NCBI RefSeq assembly: GCF_030272615.1
Contig: NC_081407.1
Coordinates: 442,612,213-442,674,212 of the forward strand
Length of the DNA: 62,000 nucleotides
Reading direction: 5' to 3'
Origin: Cryptomeria japonica
Lineage: Eukaryota > Streptophyta > Pinopsida > Cupressales > Cupressaceae
The position numbers and the translations under genes were made by a program. The notes beneath the pieces were generated by a model. It searched no databases and was not told where the DNA came from. It worked only from the letters and a program-made list of their open reading frames with translations. Below are positions 35,861 through 47,199 of the stretch, piece after piece; position 1 is the stretch's first letter; each line of letters opens with the position of its first letter.

Positions 35861-37410
35861 CCGGTAGGGTATGACTCTCGACGTTCTGATGCTTTGGGAT
35901 GCATGAGAGGAGCATGCGTAGCATAAACTTTCCCACCTAGACGTGTATGTGATGTCAGTTTGTGCACACGATGAATCAAATAAATTCTAGCCTATCCTGC
36001 AACTTTGCATTGCATGCAACTGACAGTTTTCGTAGCAGGCAAAAAAATGCGACCAATTGAAAATGGCTCTGAGTCGTAAAAAACTAAGGTAGGCCATTGT
36101 AGAGGAGCCTCACCCGACCCCATAGGTTCAAATAGATCGATAATATGTGTCCTGTATTGGAAGAAACAATCCATCAAAGTTTGACATTTTTTTGGACTCA
36201 GGGCACTTGAGAGATCACGTCGATAGGGTATGACTCTTAACGTTCTGGTGCTTTGGGATGCATGAGAGGAGCATTCCTAGCGTAAAACTACCCATGTGGA
36301 TGCGCTCATGACATTGGTTTGTGCACACAACGAACCAATCAATTCTAGCCTATCCTGCAACTTTGCATTGCATGCAACTGACAGTTTTTGTAGCAGGCAA
36401 AAAAATGCTACCAATTGAAAATGGCTCCGAGTCGTCAAAAAAAAAGATAGGCCATTATAGAGGAGCCTCACGTGACCCGAAAGGTTCAAACAGATCGATC
36501 ATATGTATCCTGGATTGGAAGAAACAATCCATCAAAGTTTGCTAATTTTTTGGACTCAAAGCACTTGAGAGATTGCGCCGGTAGGGTATGACTCTCGATG
36601 TTCCGGTGCTTTGGGATGCACGAGAGGAGCATTCCTAGCATAAAATTGCCCACCCAATTACGCTTGTGATGTCAGTTTGTTCACACGACAAACCAAATCA
36701 GTTCTAGCCTTTCTTGCAACTGACAGTTTTTGCAGCAGGCAAAAAAATGCTACCAATTGAAAATGACTTTGAGTCATAAAAAACTGAGATAGGCCATTGT
36801 AGAGGAGCCTCACACAACCCCACAGGTTCAAATAGATTGATCATATGTATCCTGGATTGGAAGAAATAGTCCATCAAAGTTTGACAATTTTTTGGACTCA
36901 GGGCACTTAAGAGATTGCGCCGGTAGGGTATGACTCTCAATGTTCCAACGCTTTGGGATGCATGAGAGGAGAATGCCTAGCATAAACATGCCCACATAGA
37001 CACGCTTGTGACGTTGGTTTGTACAAGTGATGAACCAAATCAATTCTAGCCTATCCTGCAACTTTGCATTGCATGCAACTGACAATTTTTACAGCAGACA
37101 AATAAAATGCTACCAATTGAAAATGGCTCCGAGTCATAAAAAACTGAGATAGGACATTGTAGAGGATCCTCACACAACCCCATAGGTTCAAACAGATCAC
37201 TCATATGTGTCTTGGATTGGAAGAAACAGTTCATCAAAGTTTGACAATTTTTTGGACTTAGGGCACTTGAGAGATTGTGTCGGTAGGGTTTGACTCTCGA
37301 CGTTCCAGCACTTTGGGATGCATGAGAGGAGCATGCATAGCGTAAAACTACCCACCTGGACGTGCTCGTAATGTCAGTTTGTGCACATGACAACCAAAAT
37401 TTGACCATTG
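35861..37410. repeat. 360-bp tandem array, about 4.3 copies
   Basis: Units begin with CCGGTAGGGTATGACTCTCG or variants at 35861, 36220, 36578, 36920 and 37280; steps are 359, 358, 342 and 360 bp. The third unit lacks 18 bases around GCATTGCATGCAACTGAC, which explains its shorter step. Each unit has the same minus-strand partial frame (FFQ...IHMIDLFEP...APLQWP), but frames are broken between units. The array lies between the convergent transposase and minus-strand genes of T. Confidence 0.9.
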
Positions 37411-37944
37411 CGAGCGTGAGGGTGCTCTCGCACCACACACATTGTTGTTTATATTCATATTATTGATTTTTGTTGTTTATATTCATATTGTTGATTACAT
37501 AGGCATATATTCATTTAAATTTATAAAAGGGCAACCACCAAATACAATGAATACACAATAATGAACTAAATACAAGGAGTTTTGTAGGGTTAATTCAACA
37601 TTTTAGAAATTTTATCAAATCATATTCCACGATTGAAATGTTTTATATCATAGATTTTTGTTGTTTATATTCATATTGTTTTGATTAAGTAAAAGTAGGT
37701 ATTTGAAAGGTACCCGAACCTTGTACAAGCTAGGAGAACAAAACTGCTAGAAAAAAGTGCCTGATCACTTCAAAAAGACAAAATGATCCCACTAGAAGGG
37801 ATCAACTAACATAACATATCATTAAAAACCCGGAACAGACAACGAAAGGCAAATGATCAATTAAATTTATAAAAGGACAGCCACGAAATACAATGAATAC
37901 AAAAATAATGAACTCGGTTCACAGTTATTGGATCGAATATCAAG

Positions 37945-38014
<70 letters not shown>

Positions 38015-38145
38015 CATGTCTGCCAAGTCAATACAAGTATTACAAAAATATGGCATATGACATGTCCAAATCAATATACAATAAAAATGTAGAATATATC
38101 TACATGTATTGGTCATTATATGACCAAAACTAACACTATATGATC
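37411..38145. other. Non-coding spacer of T
   Basis: AT-rich, with TTGTTGTTTATATTCATATT repeated three times (about 37441-37680). A segment AAATTTATAAAAGGGCAACC plus AATACAATGAATACA at about 37517 recurs at about 37864. A (TA)n tract lies at 37946-38011. No gene. Confidence 0.6.
37946..38011. repeat. (TA)n microsatellite
   Basis: Uninterrupted TA dinucleotides over about 66 bp. Confidence 0.97.
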
Positions 38146-38202
38146 CTAAACTAGATCATCAAAATCAAGCCTCTTCGATGCAGTACGTGGCTCTGTAGAT
38201 GG
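38146..38202 (-). pseudogene. Possible last exon of the minus-strand gene of T
   Basis: On the minus strand the acceptor-like TTTTCTAG precedes an open segment reading PSTEPRTASKRLDFDDLV and a stop (TAG at 38146-38148). It lies just beyond the left TSD of element A, so it would join to exons right of 49587 once A is mentally removed, with A lying in an intron. The style (basic/acidic tail, clean acceptor) fits a C-terminus, but the link is inferred. Confidence 0.35.
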
Positions 38203-38219
38203 CTAGAAAACCACAATTC

Positions 38220-39341
38220 TGATAGACTTATAAAGCACTGAGAGGGGGGGGGGAGGGGGGTGAATCAGTGACACCAAAAGCAATACTACTTTAAACACTG
38301 ACCGATAGATATATTTAACAAGTTTGTTAAACACTATGCATGCTATCCAAAATGATATTAAAGCATTCACAATAAGTAAAACATCCACCATAACACAAGT
38401 GTTTATACATGGAAAACCCAAATGGGAAAAACCATGGTGAGATGGGACTCACAAGTTAACTAACTGCAGTGATAGGTAACTGACCAGTTAAGGTCTACAA
38501 AAATGCTCTTCTAGGAGTGAATCTTGTTAAAGATCCCAAAGCTCTATTAAAAGCTATACCCTGTTAAAGGTAGTACCCTGTTAGGAGTAGCCTTGGTAGA
38601 GGATTTCAGAATCCAAACTAATGGATCACCTGGTTAGAGGATTTGTACAATGAATCTTGTTAGAGCTTACCCGGTTAGGGGATTTGACTGTTGTAGTGAT
38701 TAGAAAACAACATGCGGTGTGACCTAGAAGTAGCACAACTTGCTTGAATAGATCCTTTTCTGGGCATTCAAAACTTCATTACCAACATACTCTACAATAC
38801 TCTCAACACCTTAACACTTCTATCTTCACATCAAATCAACATATCATAACATGTCTCCTTTCCTCATCATATGTCATTATATAGACATTTTGATTTCATG
38901 TCGGCCTTAGAAATTATATCACAATTTCCTAGGTGCAATGAATCTGGAAAATCAAACATAACTCATCACAAATCACCACCAAAAATTATCCGTTAGGGTA
39001 ACTTATCACACAATCAATGAATATCGGTTGGAACATCAATACTGGTTGGAGTTAACCATATCAACATGTAAACCGATTGTCTGTCACTGCTCCTTTGATA
39101 ATCTCCACTGGATCTTCAGGTTGGTGCCGGGTCATTCCTATATTTCATATATATATATATATACACACCGGTTGTCTCCATGTATCGGTTTGATACTCTT
39201 TAAATAAAAGTTCTAATACTGGTAGCAATATAATAACTCTTGAAGTAACACTAGTAGATAATATGATCATATATGTGTGTGTACATGTTCCATCAATAAA
39301 AACATATGAAGTCATTCATTACAATCATCATCAATCTAGCA
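38220..39341 (-). repeat. 3' LTR of element A
   Basis: In plus-strand terms it starts TGATAGACTTATAAA and ends CATCAATCTAGCA; the minus-strand ends are TGCTAG...TATCA. It contains a G-run (about 38245-38260) and a short (TA)n tract near 39155. It matches 48498-49582 with scattered differences. Confidence 0.92.
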
Positions 39342-39497
39342 ATCTCCCCCTTCGGCATTGATGACAACACTTAGAAAATTTTACAACTATACAACTAAAA
39401 TTGTACACATATTTTTACCCCTACTCCCCCTTAACCATACATACAAAATTTTCACAACACACATACATATTTCTACTCCCCCTTTGACAACAATACC
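39342..39497 (-). promoter_or_regulatory. Duplicated polypurine tracts of element A
   Basis: On the minus strand GTCAAAGGGGGAGTA (about 39474-39490) is followed some 130 bases later by GCCGAAGGGGGAGAT (39342-39356), directly next to the 3' LTR. A weaker TAAGGGGGAGTAG lies between them (about 39421). The pair is spaced as in elements C and D. Confidence 0.75.
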
Positions 39498-39576
39498 AAA
39501 TTGAAAAGCAAAATACGTATATATAACAAAAATTGTATCAAAATGTTTTATATATACAAAAACTTGAAAATCTGAA

Positions 39577-42469
39577 TCAAGAGGTATGTAATGCAATTCT
39601 TAGAAAAATGTCACTAAAGTTACTTTTCATTTGAGAAAAATCATGTTCCCATGTCTCCAGTAGGTTCTCAGTGACTTCAATTGTGGTCATAATCTGAGTA
39701 CAAAACCCTCCCATTACATCAAGTGTACACGTCTCTGGAGTAGCCAAAATTACTTATGCATTCTTGTAGGCTCTTTGTAACATGTTCAATTGGGGTTTGA
39801 GTAGATACTTCAACTCCTTCAGGGATCAGAGTCTTTTTGCCTATTCTTGATCATAGGTGTCTAACTGGTTTTGCAAATCATCCACAGATTTGCTAAAAAC
39901 AAAAATTGAATCTTGTAACGGTACATAGGCATTGCATATCTTTGCAAGTTCTTGTTCTATTTCAATTCGCCTTTGATTGATATCAGAATAGAAGAATGAA
40001 ACATTAGATGTATATGCAATAATTTTCCCTCTTGTTTCAATAGCTTTCCTTAATAAATCTTTATTAAGAGATAGAGCAATTATTCTTGTATCAATATCTT
40101 TCATAATCTGTTCTCCATGCTTCTTCCTGTAGCTTTTCTCAACATAGGTCTATGCTACTTCTTCTAGGGACTTAAGTTGATCAGATGCATCAACAATCAA
40201 CTGGCCAAGCTTGACAATGGGAGTTGACAAGTGCCCTATAGCAGTTTTTGGTAGAAGACTTGTCAGAATATCTATGACATTTTGAATAGTTTCAACTTCC
40301 ATTCTCTATTCTTTAAGTCTCTTCTTCTGCACCTTGGATTGCATGATAGTTGCAATCTTCATTAATTTTGATGCACTCATGCTATCAACATCTATAGGCC
40401 CTATGATGCCTAGTGAGTCATCATCTTCATCATTATGTTGTGTGACTAATGCTTTTACCAGTTGAACAAATTTCTCTATCTTAATTGTCTCTTCCTTTTG
40501 TTCCTTCATCTTTTCTACTTTAGAGATCTGTGCAGTAACTTGTTCAGCAGATTTTTCCTTGGTTGCTTGTAAAATCGGTTGGGGTTTTACTGGTTGTTCT
40601 TTTGTTGGTGAAGGTGGAATATCCACTCTTGGTTGAGTTTCCAGTATCTCAGTAATCTCAAGTGCAATAATTTTTCCAGATATATCTATAGTATCCCGAA
40701 TATCATCAACAAGATAACCTTTTGAGAAGTGGTGTCATCCCATGTCTTGATAGGATAGACAACATCATCTTGCACAATTTCTTCCTCATCCATTTCCGAT
40801 CGTACCTCAAGCTCAACTTGCTCATTTTTAGAAGATTGTAAATGCATTTGCATTCATTGAATATTACGAGCTATTTGATGAGTTTCAACTTCAACAAATT
40901 GACCTTTTTCATTCATTAGCTTTAATCTTCTTGCCTAAGACATAAACTATTGAACAATTTGTTCCTTCTGATCTTCATCAAATGAATCAAAACATTTCTT
41001 GACATTATCAAATCTATTCCTTCCCAATGATTTGACTGTCTTCTCAAAATCAGTCATAGGCTTGTAAGATAATAAATTGATAGGCACAGTTGCCTTTGAC
41101 ACGCCTTTGACTGGTTTGGTTGTTTTACCAGTTGCTTTCATTTTCTTGGGTTCCTCCTCAGTATTAGTATCTTCATATTCTACTTGGAGAATCAGTTTAC
41201 AACCTCTTTTCTTTGTTACAGTCTACTTCAGAGCAGTAACTTTGGGTACCTGTTCCTTTTTAATTTGGACATTATGTGTCACTCTTGTATTTTTTAATAC
41301 TGGAGGTTCTTGCTCAACCTTCTTCCTCTTGCCTTTACCACTACTTGTTCAAGCACTATTGGATTCAAATTTTGCATTTTCCCCTTCAATAGTATCCAAT
41401 CTTATCTTGTTTTTGTCCACTTTAGATGCCAACATGTTATTGGCATAATCGACCAGTAAGTCATAATTGACTTTATAGCTCTTGTCTTCCATTTCTTCTT
41501 CTCTTGGTTCAATAGCTTCCATCAGAAAAAATCAGTGGTGACTATGAAAATGATGCTGTTAGCAAAGTGTTTCACCACATCCTCGGGTAGCCTTACCCTC
41601 ATACTCATTTTCTTCTGAAATTCATTGAAATATTTATTCATTGCAGCAAAGAAGGTATTCTTCACAACCTTAATGTTGTTATTTATCTGGGCAGTTACCG
41701 GTAGATCTTTAAACCATTCAAGATCATCGATTCCCAGTAGGAAATTATGGAAATAAAAGAATAAACCAATCAATAACTCACCAAATTTAAACTTTTGGCT
41801 GTTGTCCTTCTTGATAGACTGAATATTTAACATCAGTTGGCTCCTTATGGACTCACATAGGTCATAATATGCATTTTCAGCAATCATTCTATAAGTAGTA
41901 TGCACTGCTACAGATGACACACTATTCATTTTACTGGAATAGAATATTTGGTAGCATGTTTAACCACTGGGTCCTTAATGTTATTGAGAGAAAAAGCATG
42001 CCCATCAGAGGTTGAGGAGGTTAAAGTGTTTACTGTCTCTTTTGAAATTCGCCTCAACTTAGGGACTTCACCGGTTGAGCAAAAACCAGTCACAACTTGA
42101 ATAGCCCATAGTGTGTGTCCTTTCCAAATACATATTTTCCCATGAACATGACTCAAAATGATTCAGATATGTTCCTCTTCAAAATCCTCGAGAAAATAAG
42201 CTACATTGTGAAAACCTTTCTCACAAACCCTAATATACTCTAGTTGAATCTTTCCATTCTTATCACAAAGGGTTTTCAACTGAGAATAAATTGACAACGA
42301 TCCTAAATCTTCAATTTTACAGTCAATATAGCTAGACAAATCACCTTTTACAATGACTCCTCAGGACTTGAGATAAAGCATTATAAGACACAATTGGTTC
42401 TGACTCTATAACCTCCACTAGTTTAGATGTGATCATTAGTCTCTCTACTTGCTTAGATGATGAAGCCAT
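39577..42469 (-). pseudogene. Element A second ORF (~960 codons), unknown protein
   Basis: ATG at 42469 opens MASSSKQVERLMITSKLVE; the reading continues leftward to a TGA at 39577 with several stops and frameshifts (about 42362, 42145, 41926, 41522-41529, 41350, 40945, 39841). Visible parts: a globular N-terminal half (YIRVCEKGFHNVAYFLEDFE, HGKICIWKGHTLWAIQVVTG, MNSVSSVAVHTTYRMI), a Lys/Glu-rich middle (KGKRKK, KKMKATGKTTKPVKG), and helical segments (KEQPVKPQPILQATKEKSAE, EIEQELAKICNAYVPLQDS). No aspartic protease, RT, RNase H or integrase motif is present. It sits between gag and the 3' LTR, the place of pol or an env-like ORF. Function unknown. Confidence 0.55.
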
Positions 42470-42944
42470 TACTGATAAACTAGATTCGAGATGAGATTGA
42501 CAAAGAAATACCTTAATTCATACGCGCTACCTTGGTTACCGGTTGATTTCTCAAGTGCACACCAGTTCTCCCTTTACTAACCTTGAAATTAACTTAGATC
42601 ACACAAATCACGACACAATTTTGACTAGAATCAACTAGCAATCCTATCTTCACTCTGTAAGTGCTCAAGGATTTTTCTCTTGAATGCACTTAGGGTAAAA
42701 ATAACAAAGTAAAACTTGCTTTTATCCTTTTTACCTATTGCATTAAATGCTCAACCGCTAGGGTTACAAACCCTAATACACCGCTTAACGATGCATACAA
42801 TATTAATAGGTGTAAAACCAATTGATAAAAGATATCAAGATTTCACACATAACAACTCAAAATTCAAACTCTCTTACCACTCATCTTTCAAGGGGTCCAG
42901 AAGTAGATTTAACGCTATTCTCCCCTTAGCCATGTTAAAAAGGC

Positions 42945-43009
42945 TCAGTTCATCGTTGCATGATTCTCCACACTAGGTGAAGGATTAGGTTCTTCTGCAA
43001 GTGTGTCAT
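42945..43009 (-). pseudogene. C-terminal tail of element A Gag
   Basis: Minus-strand frame reading DTLAEEPNPSPSVENHATMN and a TGA at 42945-42947. It continues the Gag frame that breaks off at 47200 when element B is removed (SDD/DTL). This shows that B inserted close to the gag 3' end. Confidence 0.75.
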
Positions 43010-43467
43010 TGTGAGATTTTGCCAAGATCAAGAGGCAATGGAAAGCACAAATAAGAGAGACAAAATATATGATAGAAATAAACTGTATTCTATCAAGATG
43101 AAAATACTGATCAACTGGATCATCAATCATTTATTGTAATATGAGCCTGCTTATATAGGCAAGGCTATATGGATATGTGAGCACACAAACATGACATGTG
43201 GTTCAATAAGAAACAAGGGTAGGTAGGAAATAGGTGTGGGTAGGTAGGAGAAACAATATAATATTCCACATGAGGTGGATCACCCACTGAATGTGGAGTG
43301 TAACAACAAGATCACACCATAAAAGGTGGAAATTATCCTACACACACTATCCCAATGTGGCACAAACACCCAAGTGTTTCATACCCAAACTACTATGAAA
43401 TGCATTTCCTAAGCAAACTTAAGTAAGGTGTAATAATATCTAAGATGAATAATTATTTACTCCAACA
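43010..43467 (-). repeat. 3' LTR of element B
   Basis: 458 bp, nearly identical to 46748-47199; a GTGTGGGTAGGTAG segment is the main length difference. TATATAGGCAAGGC-type sequence near 43150 (minus strand GCCTATATAAGC) is a likely TATA box. Confidence 0.94.
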
Positions 43468-43476
43468 CCCCCCCTT
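43468..43476 (-). promoter_or_regulatory. Polypurine tract of element B
   Basis: Minus-strand AAGGGGGGG lies directly before the 3' LTR start TGTTGG. Confidence 0.8.
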
Positions 43477-44352
43477 AAGTGCAACTTAGGGGAATGCACT
43501 TAAGTCTACAATGCAACTAAGCAATGCAAGATGGGTCCCGGATACTAGGCCATGTTAGGTACCCCTGTACAAATGTAAATGCATGCAAAACAATGCAAGG
43601 AAATCTCTCACAAAGCGGGGAAAGAGAGAAAAACCCAATGGGAAAAAACCCTCCCCCAAAAGAGAGATGAAAACTAGATACAAATAACTCTCATAGAAGT
43701 ATGTGAAGGACAAAACCCCATGTGAGGAAAAAGTCCCCCCATATGAGAGAAGAAGAAGAAGAAGAGAGACTAGGAAGCCCCCCCTTAATGTGGAATCTGC
43801 ACCAATGATAGAAGCTCGAAGATGAATGAAGAAACTGCTCCATGAACGTCGAACCACGTTCCTCCCCTTAGGAAGAAACAAAACCAAAGGTGTATCCATG
43901 AAGTCTCCCCAACCATGAAAACTGCTCAAGTGTCCCCATGTCGATGCTGAAAGGTACCCCCTCCAAAGGTGGTAAACTGTGCCACACTGCTGAAAAAGGC
44001 ACTCCAAGATCTAGTGGAGATGAATGTAGAACAATATCCAAAGACTCATATGTCTCCTCAAAAGATAAAGAGACCTCCTCCAAGTGTTGTACAAAAGTAT
44101 CCACAATCATGTCAACCTCTAAAGATTGATCATGTAGAGAATGCACAAGAGGGTCAGAGTTATCCCTCACAAGAATCAAATAAGGATCATCTTCATCAAA
44201 GAAAAGATGAATGTCATGAATGGTGTCTCCCAAATCTGCAATGTAGGAGTCCACAAACAAACCTGCAATGTCTGTCAAGTAGGAATCCCAATCAACTGAA
44301 GCTGGAAGACATGAAATATTCTGCTACACTGAATCATAAGAAGGCAAAACTG
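43477..44352 (-). pseudogene. Element B acidic reading frame in place of pol
   Basis: Where integrase and RT should follow protease, the minus strand holds an open frame 44278-43868 rich in Asp/Glu (DIHLFFDEDDPYLILV, DQSLEVDMIVDTFVQHLEEV, LSFEETYESLDIVLHSSPLD), with a further ORF overlapping it down to 43555. No Copia domain is recognisable. It may be an acquired or drifted coding segment, or non-coding filler that happens to be open. Confidence 0.35.
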
Positions 44353-45917
44353 TCACACTAGCTGCATCATCAGGTGCAATAGGTGGTGTGATATCAATAT
44401 AAGGAGATGAAATGCAAGGCTCAAGATGGGGTCACATGTGAGAATCCCCAAGTTCAAATGCCCAAAGTTCTCCTCAAAATCTGAATCATCACCATAGGAA
44501 GAATCAACCTCATCAATAGGACCAAAATCTGAAAAAGAGTACAACCGAGATATATGATCAACCACCCCAGTCGCAATGATAGCTCCTTTCTCCAAGTCTC
44601 TAATGATAACTGAATCAGATGTGAACTCCAGAGTTTTCCTAGTTGCCCCATGTGTGATTTGATAGATGGAAAGAAGATTATTTACAAGTGGGGTACACAT
44701 AACACATCATTGAAGGAGTTATCCCCAATGGAAATAGACCCTTTCCCAATCATATCCATGTATGTATGATTGCCCATCAAAATCTATGGCATGTGGCAAG
44801 GCTCAAATGTAGAAAACATAGGCTGTGAAGATGCCATATGATGAGAAGCCCCTGAATCTAGAAGCCATCTCCCTGAATCATGACTTGTAGTAGCACAAAG
44901 AGCTTGTCCCTTTCCTTTATCTATCCCAAAAGAGTGATCCTTTCCTTTATCCTTGGAAGAAGAAGCCGATGTAGACATTGTAGAAGGTAGGTTGATTCTA
45001 TTCTTCTCAAGAAGATTCTTCAACTCATCAATATCCTTCTTATAACAATGATGTTCATCATGTCCCGACTTCTTGCAATATCCACAAAAAAGATTGTCCT
45101 TATAAGATTTTCTCTTAGGTGAGAATGGTGAATCACCTTGTTGTGGAGAGGAAGATTGTGCTCCATCTTGTTGTGGTTTTGACTTAAGTTGCTTTTGATT
45201 CTTGCATTTTCCTTGATTGCTTTGATTCCCTTTATTAGCCACCAAAGCTTGTGACTTTGTAGATTTGAGAATCCCCATCATGGTCAACTTAGATTTCTCA
45301 AGTATCAACATCTCCGTGAATGAATCAAATGAGGGAGAAGTGTATGAGGAACCTTGAGCTAACCTATGGGTGTGAAAACTAGATACAAAGGCTGCGTACT
45401 CTGAAGGAAGCTTGTCCAACAAGTTATAAACCAATTGAGCATCCTTTTTGTCAATTCCACAATCCTTTAGCTTTGCTCTTAGCTCAATTGGTTTTGTGAC
45501 ATAATCTTGGATTGTATCAAAATCCTTGGGATCTAAAGTTGTGAGTTCACTATCAAGCTTGTAGCCCTTAACCTCATCAACTTGACCATACAATTTCTTA
45601 AAAATATCCCAAGCCTCTTTAATTGTTGTACACTTATCAATGTGAAAAATGAGGTCATCTGATACATACTTTCTAAGAGTTCCAAGTGCCATAGCATTCT
45701 TAGTAAGCCATTCAATTTGAGCATTAGGATCAGCCTTAGGATTAGGTGGTGTTGTAATAGTTTCATTTACATAATGAATGAGTCCTTTTTCCATTAGTTT
45801 ACTCCATGCCTTAATTTTCCATGATGCATAATTATGAGGAGTTAAAAGTGGAAATTTAGGAGAACCCATAGCACCAAAATGAAAAAACACAAGATAGAGA
45901 GAGGCGCAGTCACACAA
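44353..45917 (-). pseudogene. gag: Element B gag-protease
   Basis: The reading begins near MGSPKFPLLTPHNYASWK (the upstream Met at 45917 extends it by 16 residues). Next comes a UBN2-type Gag (EAWDIFKKLYGQVDEVK, TIQDYVTKPIELRAKLKDCG), a zinc knuckle CGYCKKSGHDEHHC (about residue 287) and the protease motif WLLDSGASHHM (about 355). A TAG at 44784 and a 1-base deletion near 44690 interrupt protease. The frame then continues through LLSIYQITHGATRKTLEF and GVVDHISRLYSFSD, the start of a pre-integrase region, and ends there. Particle formation and processing would have been its role. Confidence 0.88.
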
Positions 45918-46735
45918 GACACCCCCCCAAAATACTCAATCAAGAAATCCCCCCAAAATGATGATTTTGGCACTTTATACTTAGTGCGTATACAATGGGC
46001 CACTTGACAAACAAGGCAAAGTGGACTTCTGATTTCAATTTACAACTTCTCAAAATGAGATCTAAGAGACTTCAACAAATACTGCTAGTGATCTAAACTG
46101 AGATCCAAGCAAAATGCAAGTACCAAATATGCCAAAAATGGCCAAATATTGAAAGGACAATTTCTATTTAAAATCACTACAAACATATTGCAGATTATGA
46201 AAGTAGATGAAAAAATATGCACTTTAAAAAAAAATGGCACTTGAAAAGGAGTCCATATGAGCCCAAACGAAGCCTCCAAAGTTGTAAAAATTGAGATTTC
46301 ACTATTTCTGAAAAACCTGTATCTGAAAATTAGAAAACTCCTGTACCACTGTACAGATCATGAAATTCTACCCCCCCCCCCCCCCCCCCACCAAAAAAAA
46401 AAAAATGCTTGAAAAAACGAGTCCAGATGAGTGAGATATCGCCATTTGAAAAATGCATGCAAAATTATAATTTCTGGAAAATTTCCGTCGCAATGTCAAA
46501 CTTCAAATGCCTCTAGATTTGGCCTCCAAAGTCTGATTTGGATGAAACAAAAGGTAAAACTGACTTTCTTGGTCCTCTTCAATCCAATGGTAACCTCAGA
46601 TTTGACCCATCAAGCTTCAATAATAACCTGCAATAGAAAACTCCAAAATACACAACCCCAAATAGCATCAAATTTCTCTCAATTAGCAAACCAATGACAC
46701 TCTAATGGCTTTGATACCATGTTAGATATGGACCA
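45918..46735 (-). other. Element B 5' untranslated leader, non-coding
   Basis: About 820 bp between the PBS and gag start; A-rich in plus orientation, no ORF of note. A homopolymer pair, C(18) then A(13), lies at about 46372-46405. A second PBS-like GGCTTTGATACCATG at 46708-46722 duplicates the true PBS sequence. Confidence 0.6.
46372..46405. repeat. Poly-C / poly-A homopolymer junction
   Basis: About 18 consecutive C (one short break before the A run), then about 13 A. This region is prone to slippage and to sequencing or assembly error. Confidence 0.9.
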
Positions 46736-46747
46736 GCTCTGATACCA
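46736..46747 (-). promoter_or_regulatory. PBS of element B (tRNA-Met)
   Basis: The minus strand reads TGGTATCAGAGC directly after the 5' LTR end CTCACA; a perfect match to the initiator tRNA-Met primer site. Confidence 0.9.
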
Positions 46748-47199
46748 TGTGAGATTTTGCCAAGATCAAGAGGCAATGGAAAGCACAAATAAGAGAGACA
46801 AAATATATGATAGAAATAAACTGTATTCTATCAAGATGAAAATACTGATCAATTGGATCATCAATCGTTACATACAATGAATATGAGCCTGCTTATATAG
46901 GCAAGGCTATATGGATATGTGAGCACACAAACATGACATGTGGCTCAATAAGAAACAAGGGTAGGTAGGAAATAGGTAGGAGAAATAGTATAATATTCCA
47001 CATGAGGTGGATCACCCACTGAATGTGGAGTGTAACAACAAGATCACACCATAAAAGGTGGAAATTCTCCTACACACACTATCCCAGTGTGGCACAAACA
47101 CCCAAGTGTCTCACACCCAAACTACTATGAAATGCATTTCCTAAGTAAACTTAAGTAAGGTGTAATAATATCCAAGATGAATAATTATTTACACCAACA
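46748..47199 (-). repeat. 5' LTR of element B
   Basis: 452 bp; pairs with 43010-43467. The promoter copy of the element on the minus strand. Confidence 0.94.

Larger units (their letters stand above)
43010..47199 (-). mobile_element. Non-autonomous Copia-type element B inserted in A gag
   Basis: LTRs 43010-43467 and 46748-47199 (TGTGAG...CCAACA in plus orientation) are very similar. The flanks show a 4-of-5 target duplication (GTCAT at 43005-43009, ATCAT at 47200-47204). The PBS abuts the right LTR, and a purine tract AAGGGGGGG on the minus strand abuts the left one, so transcription runs right to left. The internal part encodes gag and protease but has no integrase, RT or RNase H. It is 4190 bp long and is the last event in the nest. 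Confidence 0.92.

Noticed and set aside
35767-37438. Minus-strand ORFs (70-130 codons) in the 360-bp array
   Set aside because: The partial frame repeats with each unit but is broken between units, lacks a start and splice context, and resembles no family.
43555-44361. Plus-strand ORFs opposite element B
   Set aside because: Antisense shadows of the minus-strand element; no start context or domain.
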